Source: Candidatus Poribacteria bacterium
GTDB taxonomy: Bacteria > Abyssobacteria > SURF-5
DNA: 49,455 nucleotides
Reading direction: 5' to 3'
Assembly: GCA_016215705.1 (NCBI GenBank)
Contig: JACRIR010000238.1
Span: forward strand, 1 to 49,455
Each line of letters starts with the position of its first letter. Positions within the stretch are counted from its first letter, which is position 1. A program made the translations under genes and the position numbers. This document shows positions 17,487-25,583 of this stretch, in pieces. A model generated the notes under the pieces. That model did not search any database, was not told the DNA's origin, and was given only the letters and a program-made list of their open reading frames with translations.

Positions 17487-19004
17487 ATGACAGAAAACGG
17501 ACAACCTAAGAAGCTTCAAAGATCATTGTTTCAAAACAAAGTGAGCGCAGTCGGTATCGGCATCGCCTCCGTCGCTTTGTTCCTTGCCGTCTTCTTTCTA
17601 GCTTTGGACTTTCTTTCGGGCGGGACGAGTCTGTACACCGGCATCATCACATTCTTCATATTGCCCATCATACTCATTCTGGCGCTGATTGTGGCGGCAG
17701 TGGGCGCTTTGATAGAAAGGCGCAGACGTCACATGAAGCACCCCGAAGTTGTTCCTCGCTTCCCTACACTCGACTTGAATGTGTCAAAGGCAAGACGCAC
17801 TCTCGTTTGGGTCGTAGTCGTGTTCATAGCGTTCCTGTTGCTAAGCACGGTCGCCGGCTATCGGGCATATCACTTCAGCGACTCGGTTTCGTTCTGCGGC
17901 AAGACGTGTCATCAGGTCATGAAGCCCGAGTTTACGGCATACAGCAATTCGCCTCATGCGCGAGTCGACTGTGTGCATTGTCATATCGGGCCGGGGGCAG
18001 GCTGGTTCGTCAGATCCAAACTCTCCGGAATGTACCAGATATACGCGACACTTTTCAATAAATATCCGCGCCCTATCCCTGTCCCCATAAAGAATCTGCG
18101 CCCGGCGCAGGAAACATGTGAACAGTGCCACTGGCCGAAGCAGTTTTATGGCGCAGTGCAAAAGGAGAATTACCACTTCCTGCCGGACGAGGCGAACACG
18201 CCCTGGACGGTCAAATTGTTGATCAAAGTCGGCGGCGGAGACCCGACGTTTGCACAGGTGGGCGGGATTCACTGGCACATGAGCATCGAGAACAAGATTG
18301 AATACATCGCAACGGACAAACAACGCCAGAAGATCGCTTGGGTCAGAAAGACTGATGAGAACGGAACGGTCACCGTCTACGAATCGGAGGACGAGCCGCT
18401 TCAGAAAACTCCGGAAAACTATGAGGTTCGCAGAATGGACTGTATTGATTGCCATGATCGGCCCACTCATATTTATCGCTCGCCGAACACCGCCCTCAAC
18501 CTGGCGCTCCAAACAAACAGGATTGACCGAAGCCTCCCTTACATAAAATCCAAGGGCGTGGAAATCCTTTCGAGAACCTATGATTCCGAGGCTACCGCCC
18601 TGCAAACCATAGCGGACGAAATCAAGGCGTATTATAAGGCGGACTATCCCGCCCTTTACGAATCCAAGAAGGCGCTTATCGAGGCCGCCATAGATGAACT
18701 GGAGAATATCTATCGAAATAACTTCTTCCCGCACATGAAGGTCAGATGGGATGTTTACCCGGACAACGTTGGCCATCTGGTCTGGCAAGGATGCTTCCGC
18801 TGTCATGACGAAAAACACAAAACCAAGGCGGGCCAAACCATAAATAAGCAATGCAACGCCTGCCATATCATCATCAGCCAGGGAACAGCCGAGGAAACAG
18901 CGGTCAATCTGAACGGCCTCGAGTTTAAGCACCCCACCGAGGACGTGGGCGACGCCTGGAAAGAAATGAACTGCAACGAATGCCACACCGGCGTGAATCC
19001 GTGA
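17487..19004 (+). CDS. Membrane-anchored seven-haem c-type cytochrome (NapC/NirT-like)
   Basis: A 505-residue protein with three N-terminal membrane segments (about 19-42, 48-75, 106-124) and a periplasmic part with seven haem sites: a CxxxCH site C137-GKT-C141-H142, then CVHCH (162), CEQCH (211), CIDCH, CFRCH, CNACH and CNECH at the C-terminus. The first CX3CH site and following SPHA/HIGPGAGWFVRSK region resemble NapC/NrfH quinol-oxidising cytochromes. Likely role: electron transfer from the quinone pool to periplasmic acceptors, or the reverse. No partner reductase is in the window, and the second domain with four haems is not a family I can name. The extra membrane helices are unusual for NapC. 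Confidence 0.88.
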   Translation: MTENGQPKKLQRSLFQNKVSAVGIGIASVALFLAVFFLALDFLSGGTSLYTGIITFFILPIILILALIVAAVGALIERRRRHMKHPEVVPRFPTLDLNVSKARRTLVWVVVVFIAFLLLSTVAGYRAYHFSDSVSFCGKTCHQVMKPEFTAYSNSPHARVDCVHCHIGPGAGWFVRSKLSGMYQIYATLFNKYPRPIPVPIKNLRPAQETCEQCHWPKQFYGAVQKENYHFLPDEANTPWTVKLLIKVGGGDPTFAQVGGIHWHMSIENKIEYIATDKQRQKIAWVRKTDENGTVTVYESEDEPLQKTPENYEVRRMDCIDCHDRPTHIYRSPNTALNLALQTNRIDRSLPYIKSKGVEILSRTYDSEATALQTIADEIKAYYKADYPALYESKKALIEAAIDELENIYRNNFFPHMKVRWDVYPDNVGHLVWQGCFRCHDEKHKTKAGQTINKQCNACHIIISQGTAEETAVNLNGLEFKHPTEDVGDAWKEMNCNECHTGVNP

Positions 19005-19013
19005 ATGCGAATA

Positions 19014-19056
19014 GGATAATCGGGGACACCACGCGGCATGGTGTCCCCGATTATCC
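19014..19056. repeat. Dispersed palindrome, family 1, copy C
   Basis: A 21+1+21 inverted repeat with arms GGATAATC/GATTATCC and half-core GGGGACACCACGC; one mismatch (C/A) in the core. It begins 10 bases after the cytochrome stop and precedes the DUF166 gene. Confidence 0.9.
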
Positions 19057-19132
19057 GGCTGATTGCAGAAGCCGACTCTTTCTGTCAGTATTGAAGAGGG
19101 CGCAGTGGCAAGCAACATCATAGGGAAAAGGC

Positions 19133-19954
19133 ATGCGGCTGTTTATTATCTGTCCGGACAAAATGATTCCGAAGAAAGCGGAGCCTTTCTGCAAACTGTT
19201 CGACGACAACTACGCGGCCCGGTTCATAAGGCATATCGTCGACGACCCTAGCCTGTGCTTGGGATGCGCCGAGAAATGTGACCATTGCCGCTACGGATAT
19301 CGGATTGATTTCTCGGGAAGTCTCGCAGGAGTGCTGAGACTTCCCTCCGAACTCCCCCTTTTTGCGGATGACTCGAGCGAATACTTGCCACCGAGTTTGC
19401 CCGAGCACGATGTCACAATAGCGATCAATGTTCACGAGGACTTGCTGACTGATATCCCCGCTCTCGCCCAAAAGGCGGGCTCAAGAGCGCTTATTGTGCC
19501 GTCGGAAGCTCCCGAATGGGTGAGCAGGGGCTGCCGGCGCAGGCTGATGGAGGTTTGCAAAGAGATCGGTATGGAAGCGTCGTTCCCAAAGCCATTCTGT
19601 TCGCTGGAAGAGAAGCCGGAACACCCTGTCATAAACGAATTCATAAGAAGATTCAAAGTCGGCAAACCGAAGCTCAAGATATTCGTCCATGACGGCCAAA
19701 TTGTGAATACGCAAGTGGACTGCTGTGCTCCGTGCGGCTGCACGTACTTCGTCGCGAAGAACCTTGTCGGGAAACCGGTCACGCCGACGATTAACGAAGA
19801 CCATACTGCTAAGTACTGGCACAGTTACCCGTGCGTTGCGAGCATGCAGATGGACGCCGAACTTGGGGATACGATCCTGCACCGGGGCGGTTACATACAT
19901 TATTCAACGGTGGGCGCATCAGTCGAGGAATCGAAAAGGAGAGAACGTTCCTAG
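19133..19954 (+). CDS. DUF166-family protein
   Basis: A 273-residue protein with the DUF166 pattern: a cysteine cluster C42-LG-C45-AEK-C49-DH-C52 followed by RYGYRIDFSG, and a second Cys-rich segment VDCCAPCGCTYFVAKNLVG near residue 200, then NEDHTAKYWHSYPC. The family is common in methanogens and anaerobic bacteria; older annotation as 'thymidylate synthase' is unsupported, and the function is unknown. The cysteine clusters suggest a metal or Fe-S site (inference). It starts 76 bases after a palindrome that follows the cytochrome, so co-transcription is uncertain. GGGAAAAGG precedes the ATG. Confidence 0.8.
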   Translation: MRLFIICPDKMIPKKAEPFCKLFDDNYAARFIRHIVDDPSLCLGCAEKCDHCRYGYRIDFSGSLAGVLRLPSELPLFADDSSEYLPPSLPEHDVTIAINVHEDLLTDIPALAQKAGSRALIVPSEAPEWVSRGCRRRLMEVCKEIGMEASFPKPFCSLEEKPEHPVINEFIRRFKVGKPKLKIFVHDGQIVNTQVDCCAPCGCTYFVAKNLVGKPVTPTINEDHTAKYWHSYPCVASMQMDAELGDTILHRGGYIHYSTVGASVEESKRRERS

Positions 19955-19961
19955 GGAAATT

Positions 19962-20008
19962 GCGCTTATTCGGGGACACCATGCGGCATGGTGTCCCCGA
20001 ATAAGCGC
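19962..20008. repeat. Dispersed palindrome, family 1, copy D (perfect)
   Basis: A perfect 23+1+23 inverted repeat: arms GCGCTTATTC/GAATAAGCGC, half-core GGGGACACCATGC. Located between the convergent DUF166 and PilZ genes; it probably terminates both. Confidence 0.92.
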
Positions 20009-20066
20009 GCATCCACGTGGGATGTTTTCTTGCCGGAACAGACTGGCACGGGGAGATAATAGTTTC

Positions 20067-21182
20067 TCAGACAAGCGGCGGCTCGCGCTTCATGTGAGAA
20101 TAGATAAGCTGGAATATCTTTTCGTGAGTGTCCGCGTCCAGACCCGCAAACTCCGCGTGAACATGGTACTCAGCAGTAACCTGCTTGTGCGTAACGTTCA
20201 GTATCTTGCCGATGACTGGAATTTTCAAGTCGTCTTCCGTCGGCAACTCGAGATAGACCAAGTCATTGGGCCGGAGCGCCGTTCGAAGGGCCAGAGTGAA
20301 GCCGGCTCCACTGATGTCAACCACGTAGCCGTGAAGACCGGGGTGGCTTTCGTTAATGCGAGCAGTGTCGGTGACGTTGGTCTTCTCGAGCTCTTCACGC
20401 GTGACGGGTATTGCCACAACCGGCATCGAAGTGACTGTGCGATGGAACTGACGCCTCTGAATCCGCTCGACGTCATCGACATGCTTGAAAACCGTTATGA
20501 GGAAATGCATCGCTGATTGCCCGACGACCTCAGTCTCGAAGTGGTAACTTGCATCGCGGTCCCGCCAAAAATAAATATCATACCGCTCCCCCGGCTTCAT
20601 CTCGAGATTCTTGTCCTTCACACGAGGAGTCGAAACGAGCAACCCGCTCGGACCGGCCTCCACGACTCGCGCCATAAAGACTTCTCCATCTTCCAGTCGC
20701 TTCAACTGGAGCCATTGGTTTGGCCTCAACTCACGCGTCGTCCTGATCGGAGGCGACTTTAATCGCTCGCCGAAAAAGATGCGATTGCGGATGATTCTCA
20801 GCCGGTTCACGTCCGATTCGCTCAGCGGACCGGAGTACATGGGACCCATGTTGCGCAGGCATCTGTTGAACAACTCGAATGACGTGAAAAGACGATCCGG
20901 ATATTTTATCTCACAGAGATTCACCAGTTGCTTGAGCAGCTTGATTTCGTCGGCCGTCAACTGACAGACGAGCGCAAGCTGGTCGAAATCGGCCTCGCTG
21001 CTCATGATTGCGCGCCTTACCCGGATAAGACGCGCAGCCACCTCGAAGATGGCAAAAACAAAAACCGTGCAGAGAACCGTCGCCACCATCCACCATATTG
21101 TCGCCGGGCTTGGCTCAGGCAACCTTATAGAACGCAGGATGTCCCTGTAGGTCGGATCGATTGCAAGCGGCAAGGCAGGCAT
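20067..21182 (-). CDS. Membrane-anchored PilZ-domain protein (c-di-GMP effector)
   Basis: A 371-residue protein: one N-terminal membrane helix (about 29-50), a helical region to about 150, a YcgR-like N domain (about 155-250: LRPNQWLQLKRL, GLLVSTPRV) and a C-terminal PilZ domain (about 250-365). The c-di-GMP motifs are RRQFHR (RxxxR) and DISGAGF (DxSxxG), both intact, so nucleotide binding is likely. The overall form resembles flagellar-brake YcgR proteins but with a membrane anchor. Its ATG lies one base after the stop of the upstream pseudokinase (TAAgATG), so the two are translationally coupled. The target is unknown. Confidence 0.88.
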   Translation of the reverse strand: MPALPLAIDPTYRDILRSIRLPEPSPATIWWMVATVLCTVFVFAIFEVAARLIRVRRAIMSSEADFDQLALVCQLTADEIKLLKQLVNLCEIKYPDRLFTSFELFNRCLRNMGPMYSGPLSESDVNRLRIIRNRIFFGERLKSPPIRTTRELRPNQWLQLKRLEDGEVFMARVVEAGPSGLLVSTPRVKDKNLEMKPGERYDIYFWRDRDASYHFETEVVGQSAMHFLITVFKHVDDVERIQRRQFHRTVTSMPVVAIPVTREELEKTNVTDTARINESHPGLHGYVVDISGAGFTLALRTALRPNDLVYLELPTEDDLKIPVIGKILNVTHKQVTAEYHVHAEFAGLDADTHEKIFQLIYSHMKREPPLV

Positions 21183-21183
21183 C

Positions 21184-22017
21184 TTAGATACCCATGCGCT
21201 GTTGTTGACGCTGCTCCATTCTCGATAAATCCAGGATAAGCTCTGAAAGAGTGGAAAGTCGTTTTCGAGGTTTCTTCTCGAGCATCTTCATGACTATCCG
21301 GCTGATTTCCGGAGGCACGTCGGGGTTGATTGTAGAGGGAATTTCCACGATATTCATCTTGATATGCTTCTGCATGATTTCCGGAACTGACGCTCCCCGG
21401 ATTGGCATAATGCGAGTGAACAAATAGAAAAGAACGACGCCGACGGAATAAATGTCGCTCCTCTCATCCAACGTCTTTTCCTTTACCTGTTCGGGTGAGA
21501 AGTACCTGACCGTCTCAACGCTCGGATAGCCGCGCCTCTTGCGCCATCGATTGAACAACTTCGAGAAATAGAAATCGGATAACTTCGCGTTGAGATTCGC
21601 GTCCAGAAGCACATTGGTCGACTTCAGGTTCTGGTGCAATAGCTTGAAATGATGCAGGTACTGGACGCCTCTAAGAATCTGGATTGCGAGGCGAAGAAGC
21701 TCAGGGAACTGATGGACCTGATTGTCCACATAGCCTTTCAGGTTCACACCCTCGATAAACTCGGTGAGAATGAACGCCTCACTGAACTTGCCGAGAAGCT
21801 TATGATAGGTCACCAGATTTGAGCACTTGAACTGGGCGACCTTATCAAGGAGCAGATTGAAAACCTTGAACTCGCGCTCGTTATCGAAGAAGTCCATGGG
21901 TAGGGCCTTCATCGCGAACTTTTTCGCGGTTCCGATTTCCTCGACAAGGAAAACCCGGCTCTCCTGAGGATTCCCAACCACGCCGACTACGTTATAGTTG
22001 TCAACTTGCCTCTTCAT
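21184..22017 (-). CDS. Eukaryotic-type Ser/Thr protein kinase fold, probable pseudokinase
   Basis: A 277-residue kinase domain with no membrane helix or sensor. The N-lobe lysine is present (KFAMKAL, K37) and a C-helix Glu is likely (EREF), but the glycine loop reads GNPQESRVF. The catalytic loop is H128-Q-N130-LKSTN (the HRD Asp is Asn), and the metal-binding DFG reads D148-F-Y. SPE replaces APE (174-176), and DERSDIYSVGVVL (helix F) is intact. Loss of the catalytic base suggests no or weak phosphotransfer; nucleotide binding may persist. GGGGGAATAG precedes the ATG. Coupling to the PilZ gene suggests a joint signalling function. Confidence 0.88.
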   Translation of the reverse strand: MKRQVDNYNVVGVVGNPQESRVFLVEEIGTAKKFAMKALPMDFFDNEREFKVFNLLLDKVAQFKCSNLVTYHKLLGKFSEAFILTEFIEGVNLKGYVDNQVHQFPELLRLAIQILRGVQYLHHFKLLHQNLKSTNVLLDANLNAKLSDFYFSKLFNRWRKRRGYPSVETVRYFSPEQVKEKTLDERSDIYSVGVVLFYLFTRIMPIRGASVPEIMQKHIKMNIVEIPSTINPDVPPEISRIVMKMLEKKPRKRLSTLSELILDLSRMEQRQQQRMGI

Positions 22018-22120
22018 CTATTCCCCCATCAATCCGGTTGCTGCAATGATTAATCTGAGCTTGCCTCCCTGCTTGTCATCTCAGCGAAAGCGGAAATCCC
22101 CCCCAAAGTATCGAGTCCGC

Positions 22121-22150
22121 CTATTCGGGAACACCATGCGCCACAGTGTC
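22121..22150. repeat. Decayed family 1 palindrome
   Basis: CCTATTCGGGAACACCATGC followed by GCCACAGTGTC keeps the left arm and most of the half-core, while the right half is mutated so that pairing is broken. It lies 6 bases downstream of the HAD gene stop. Confidence 0.6.
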
Positions 22151-22155
22151 ATCGC

Positions 22156-22875
22156 TCAATCCGCGACCAGAAGCGGACGAAGCTCCAGCAGGCTCCGTAT
22201 CACCTCATGCTCATGATGCGCGCCGCCGCGTCGGTCGAGCATGATCCCCCTGATACCTGCTTTTCTAGCGCCGAGAATGTCGGTCTGAAAAGTGTCGCCG
22301 ATGTGGACCACGCGCGAGGGCGACTTGCCGGCGTGCTGCAGGGCGATCTCGAAAATCCTTGACGACGGCTTCTTCGCGCCTGCCTCAGCCGATGCGATAA
22401 CGAAATCAAAGTAACCGTTCAGGTTCAAGCCGTCCACTATGCCCTTGAGGCTCGAATTCCAATTTGAGACTATAGCAAGCGAAAAATCGCTCGCCTTCAG
22501 TTGCCTGAGCGACTCGACGGTGTCCGGATAAAGCTCCCATGCGGACGGATTCCCAAAAAACACGTATATGTCGTCAAAAATGCCGGCATGCTTCTCTCGC
22601 GGAATGCCCAACCGTGTGAAGACCTCGCTGTCGTAGTTCCACCACCACGCGCGGTCTTCCTCGTCCGAACATGAAAAGTCCGCATTCGGATCATTCATCT
22701 CGGGGATGACTCGATCGACCCACACATCGCGCATTGCCGCAATCACCTGCTCAATTGTAGTATCACAGCCATGCCGCAAGCACACTTGATGGTAAAACTT
22801 TGGAGGAGACGGGCTTGCCGCGAACAGAGTGTAGCCGGCGTCCATGAAAATAAAATCATACTTTCTATCAGACAT
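22156..22875 (-). CDS. HAD-superfamily hydrolase
   Basis: A 239-residue haloacid-dehalogenase fold phosphatase with an alpha-helical cap. Motif I is IFMDAGYTLF (nucleophile D12; the +2 acid/base position is Gly14, as in the DxGxT subgroup), motif II VSNWNSS, motif III Lys in GAKKPSSRIF, motif IV HIGDTFQTDILGA. Closest type: HDHD3/REG-2-like or phosphoglycolate phosphatase-like; the substrate cannot be told. The ATG at 22875 follows AAGGAA; a TTG three codons upstream is less likely. Upstream of the kinase-PilZ pair on the same strand, with 139 bases between. Confidence 0.88.
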   Translation of the reverse strand: MSDRKYDFIFMDAGYTLFAASPSPPKFYHQVCLRHGCDTTIEQVIAAMRDVWVDRVIPEMNDPNADFSCSDEEDRAWWWNYDSEVFTRLGIPREKHAGIFDDIYVFFGNPSAWELYPDTVESLRQLKASDFSLAIVSNWNSSLKGIVDGLNLNGYFDFVIASAEAGAKKPSSRIFEIALQHAGKSPSRVVHIGDTFQTDILGARKAGIRGIMLDRRGGAHHEHEVIRSLLELRPLLVAD

Positions 22876-23054
22876 TTCTGTCAAATTCCTTGTAAGTCTC
22901 TTGCTCGCGTACGGCTGCCTGTCCTTCGAGGAAGCCCGAGCTTGATTTTAGGGTAGACCGCGGGCTCTGCCATGTTTGCTATATCCGTTAAATGGGGTTT
23001 CTGGTCGAGCTCATTCACGGTGTTTGTGGAGTGTCGATGCGGCCAGACGCACTT

Positions 23055-23084
23055 AGTCTAGCAGAGTTTTACTTTGCAAGTCAA
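23055..23084 (-). promoter_or_regulatory. Candidate promoter for the HAD gene
   Basis: On the minus strand, TTGACT (23084-23079), an 18-base spacer and TAGACT (23060-23055), about 180 bases before the HAD start and just after the acyl-CoA synthetase stop. Confidence 0.45.
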
Positions 23085-23098
23085 CGCGACATGAAAGG

Positions 23099-24784
23099 TT
23101 ACTCTGACATATCACGAAGTTTGATTCGCTGAATTTTCCCGGAAGGACCTTTCGGAAGGTTTTCCATGAACCTTATTAGTTTCGGCGTCTTGAACTCCCC
23201 CAGCAGTTCCTGGCAATGGCTTCGCATCTCGTCTTCGGTTACTGCGAACCCGGGCTTCAGAACGACGCAACACATGATTTCCTCGCCGTACTGCGCGTCC
23301 GGAATTCCGACCGCCGCGCAGTCCAACACCGCAGGATGGCAATAGACCGCCTCGTCTATTTCTCTCGGCGCAATGTTCTCGCCACCCTTGATAATAAGCT
23401 CCTTGATGCGACCCGTGACAAAAACAAAGCCGTCCGCATCCATGTAGCCGATGTCTCCCGTATGCAGCCACCCGTCGGGCTCGATGGCTCTCGCGGTCAG
23501 GTCAGGGGCCTTGTAATATCCCTTCATAACATTATCGCCCCGGATCATAATCTCTCCCTGCGTCCCTCGCGGCGCTTCCTTGCCCTCCTTGCCGGCAATT
23601 TTCGCTTCATTGCCGAACGGACACCCGGGCGAGCCGTATTTCCTCTTTGACTGATCGAGAGGATTGGAGAACACGGGGGCGGCTGTCTCCGTCAAGCCCA
23701 TTGTTTCAATAATGGGTATCCTGAACTTCTCCTCAAAGGCTTTATGGAGACTCGGCGGCAGGGCTGAAGAGGCTGAGCGGCCAAAACGGACCTGTTCAAG
23801 ATTGAGATTCTTTCCCTCCAGGTCCGTCGCGCTGTGGAGGTAAGAGATGATTGTGGGTACCAGGCTGAACCAAGTGCAGCGATAATCAGAAAGCAATTGC
23901 CAAAAATTCGACACGCTGAACCTGTGCGGGATGACTACGCTTCCACCGCTGACCAGCGGCGCGACAACAGTCACCACGGTGCCGTTGATGTGGTAGAGCG
24001 GCAGCGAACAAAGGGCTATGTCTTCGGGCGCGAGATCATGAGCCATGGCTGTGTAGCAGCCGCCTGCGACCATGTTCTTGTGCGAGAGTAACACTCCTTT
24101 TGGCCGTCCGGTTGTGCCGGAAGTGTAAAGCAACAGTGCGTCGTCTTCTTCCGTCACTTCGGGAAACGCAAAACATGAGGCGCTCTCTTCCGTCTCCCCC
24201 GCCATTTCGAGCTTCTTGCCCGTTTGCGGCGTGCTCTCTGGAGAATTAATGGGAAGCCGGAGCCCAGCAACATCTCTATGTTCTTCTTCTCTCCCGGTCT
24301 CGACTTCCCCTTTCGCCTTTGTCCTTTCGCCTTTCGCCTCGTCTGCGAGCGTTGTGAAGAGTCTCTCTTCTATGGAAACGGCATCGACGTCCACCTGCAC
24401 AAGCTGGATTCTTCGCTTCACTCCTGATGCTGCCTTCTCCAGCTTCTCTTTCTGGTCTCCCGACAAAAAAACGAGCCGCGTGTCAGAATGCTCGAGAACA
24501 TACTCGAGGTGAGACGGCTGAGCCATGAGGTTGAGAGGGGCTACCGTGAACCCTGAGTACATCGCGCCAAGAAACAGCTTTGCCGTCTGATAGCCGTTGC
24601 CCATCATATAGGAAAGCTTGTGGCCCTTGTCAAAACCGAGCTTTGCCAGGTATTGGCCGAGGTAGATGCAGTCTTGTCTTAACTGGCCATAGGTGAGGGT
24701 CAAACCCGTCTCGGGCGCGATGAGATACACCTTGTCCGGATACCGCTCGGCCCTTTCGTCAATGATGTGTCGGATGGTGCGCAT
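23099..24784 (-). CDS. AMP-forming acyl-CoA synthetase with an in-frame insertion
   Basis: A 561-residue ANL-superfamily ligase activating a carboxylic acid to its acyl-CoA with ATP. Motifs: LLLYTSGTTGRPKG (P-loop, about 217-230), ETMGLTETAAP, DGWLHTGDIGYMDADGFVFV, GRIKELIIKGGENIAPREI, and the C-terminal lysine motif LPKGPSGKIQRIKL. The start MRTIRHIIDERAERYPD at 24784 fits the family; the open frame to 24907 only adds repeat-like sequence. Residues about 149-205 are a low-complexity Lys/Glu/Gly/Ser-rich stretch not expected between the N-terminal subdomain and the P-loop. Substrate unknown (medium or long-chain fatty or aromatic acid). Confidence 0.9.
   Translation of the reverse strand: MRTIRHIIDERAERYPDKVYLIAPETGLTLTYGQLRQDCIYLGQYLAKLGFDKGHKLSYMMGNGYQTAKLFLGAMYSGFTVAPLNLMAQPSHLEYVLEHSDTRLVFLSGDQKEKLEKAASGVKRRIQLVQVDVDAVSIEERLFTTLADEAKGERTKAKGEVETGREEEHRDVAGLRLPINSPESTPQTGKKLEMAGETEESASCFAFPEVTEEDDALLLYTSGTTGRPKGVLLSHKNMVAGGCYTAMAHDLAPEDIALCSLPLYHINGTVVTVVAPLVSGGSVVIPHRFSVSNFWQLLSDYRCTWFSLVPTIISYLHSATDLEGKNLNLEQVRFGRSASSALPPSLHKAFEEKFRIPIIETMGLTETAAPVFSNPLDQSKRKYGSPGCPFGNEAKIAGKEGKEAPRGTQGEIMIRGDNVMKGYYKAPDLTARAIEPDGWLHTGDIGYMDADGFVFVTGRIKELIIKGGENIAPREIDEAVYCHPAVLDCAAVGIPDAQYGEEIMCCVVLKPGFAVTEDEMRSHCQELLGEFKTPKLIRFMENLPKGPSGKIQRIKLRDMSE
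24170..24340 (-). repeat. In-frame low-complexity insertion in the acyl-CoA synthetase gene
   Basis: On the coding strand it begins GAGGCGAAAGGCGAAAGGAC, a tract of the same type as the noncoding run at 44584-44622 and the AGGCGAAAGACAAAAGGA run at 31869. It encodes residues about 149-205 (EAKGERTKAKGE...), ahead of the conserved P-loop. It keeps frame and contains no stop. Confidence 0.6.
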
Positions 24785-24904
24785 GTGAATCGGAGCGCCT
24801 TCCTGATGCCGTATTTCATGCGGCACTGCGCTAAGGACGCCGCGCGAAAACCATGAGAATGCCTTCATTCTGAGCTGCGGCCCCCGCCTCGGGTGGCGGG
24901 GTCC

Positions 24905-24972
24905 CATAACTCGGGGACACGATGCCGCTCATAATTCGGGGACACGATGCGGCATCGTGTCCCCGAATTATG
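24905..24972. repeat. Dispersed palindrome, family 1, copy E, with a half copy beside it
   Basis: A left-half copy (CATAACTC then GGGGACACGATGC, 24905-24927) is followed directly by a perfect full copy (24930-24972, arms CATAATTC/GAATTATG, half-core GGGGACACGATGC). The arms of the half and full copies differ by one base. It is the only tandem arrangement in the window and lies between the kor operon and the acyl-CoA synthetase gene. Confidence 0.9.
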
Positions 24973-25049
24973 AGGAAACACTCCCCCGTTTCTTTAGGAG
25001 CGTTTCACACAGACTGATGAGATGATGCCGCACATCGGCCACAGGAAGC

Positions 25050-25583
25050 TCAGCCAACGTAGTCATACCCAATCTGAAACGCTCTCCTGTTCTCATCATG
25101 GAACTTCGGCATGACCCGCAAAATGCTTTCGACCACTATGTCCTTGTCCAAAATGCCCACGAGTCTGGCGACGGCGCCCAGCACGAGTGAATTTGCGAAA
25201 AGCGGACTTCCGAAATTCTTCGAGGAAAGCTCCTTCGCCGGAATCGCCTTCTGCAAGCAATCCAGGCTCTGACTTATCTCTTCGACAAAGGCGGGGTCGT
25301 AGAGAATGATGCCATATTTTGGCATCAAATGCCTGAATTGGCCGTAGGCTGCGCCGGAAAGCGCAATGAAACAATCGGGGGATTCGCAGATGGGGCTGTC
25401 AATTGCATCTTTCGACAGTACTACCTGACTCCTTACGTATCCGCCTCGCATCTCGGTGCCGTGACTTTTCAGCATGGTCACGTGCAAGCCCTGGCGCACG
25501 CCCGCTTCTCCGATAATCTGGCCGAGTCGGACGACTCCCTGACCACCGAATCCACTGGCGAGTATCTCAGTGCGCTCCTTCAT
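25050..25583 (-). CDS. korC: 2-oxoacid:ferredoxin oxidoreductase, gamma subunit
   Basis: A 177-residue gamma subunit. N-terminal ILASGFGGQGVVRLGQIIGEAG and SHGTEMRGGYVRSQVVLS are characteristic. Together with the alpha and beta subunits it forms the CoA-dependent, TPP-dependent enzyme that reversibly decarboxylates a 2-oxoacid and reduces ferredoxin. The start overlaps the korB stop by 17 bases. 2-oxoglutarate is the likeliest substrate by subunit layout; a branched-chain 2-oxoacid enzyme (Vor) is possible. Confidence 0.9.
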   Translation of the reverse strand: MKERTEILASGFGGQGVVRLGQIIGEAGVRQGLHVTMLKSHGTEMRGGYVRSQVVLSKDAIDSPICESPDCFIALSGAAYGQFRHLMPKYGIILYDPAFVEEISQSLDCLQKAIPAKELSSKNFGSPLFANSLVLGAVARLVGILDKDIVVESILRVMPKFHDENRRAFQIGYDYVG

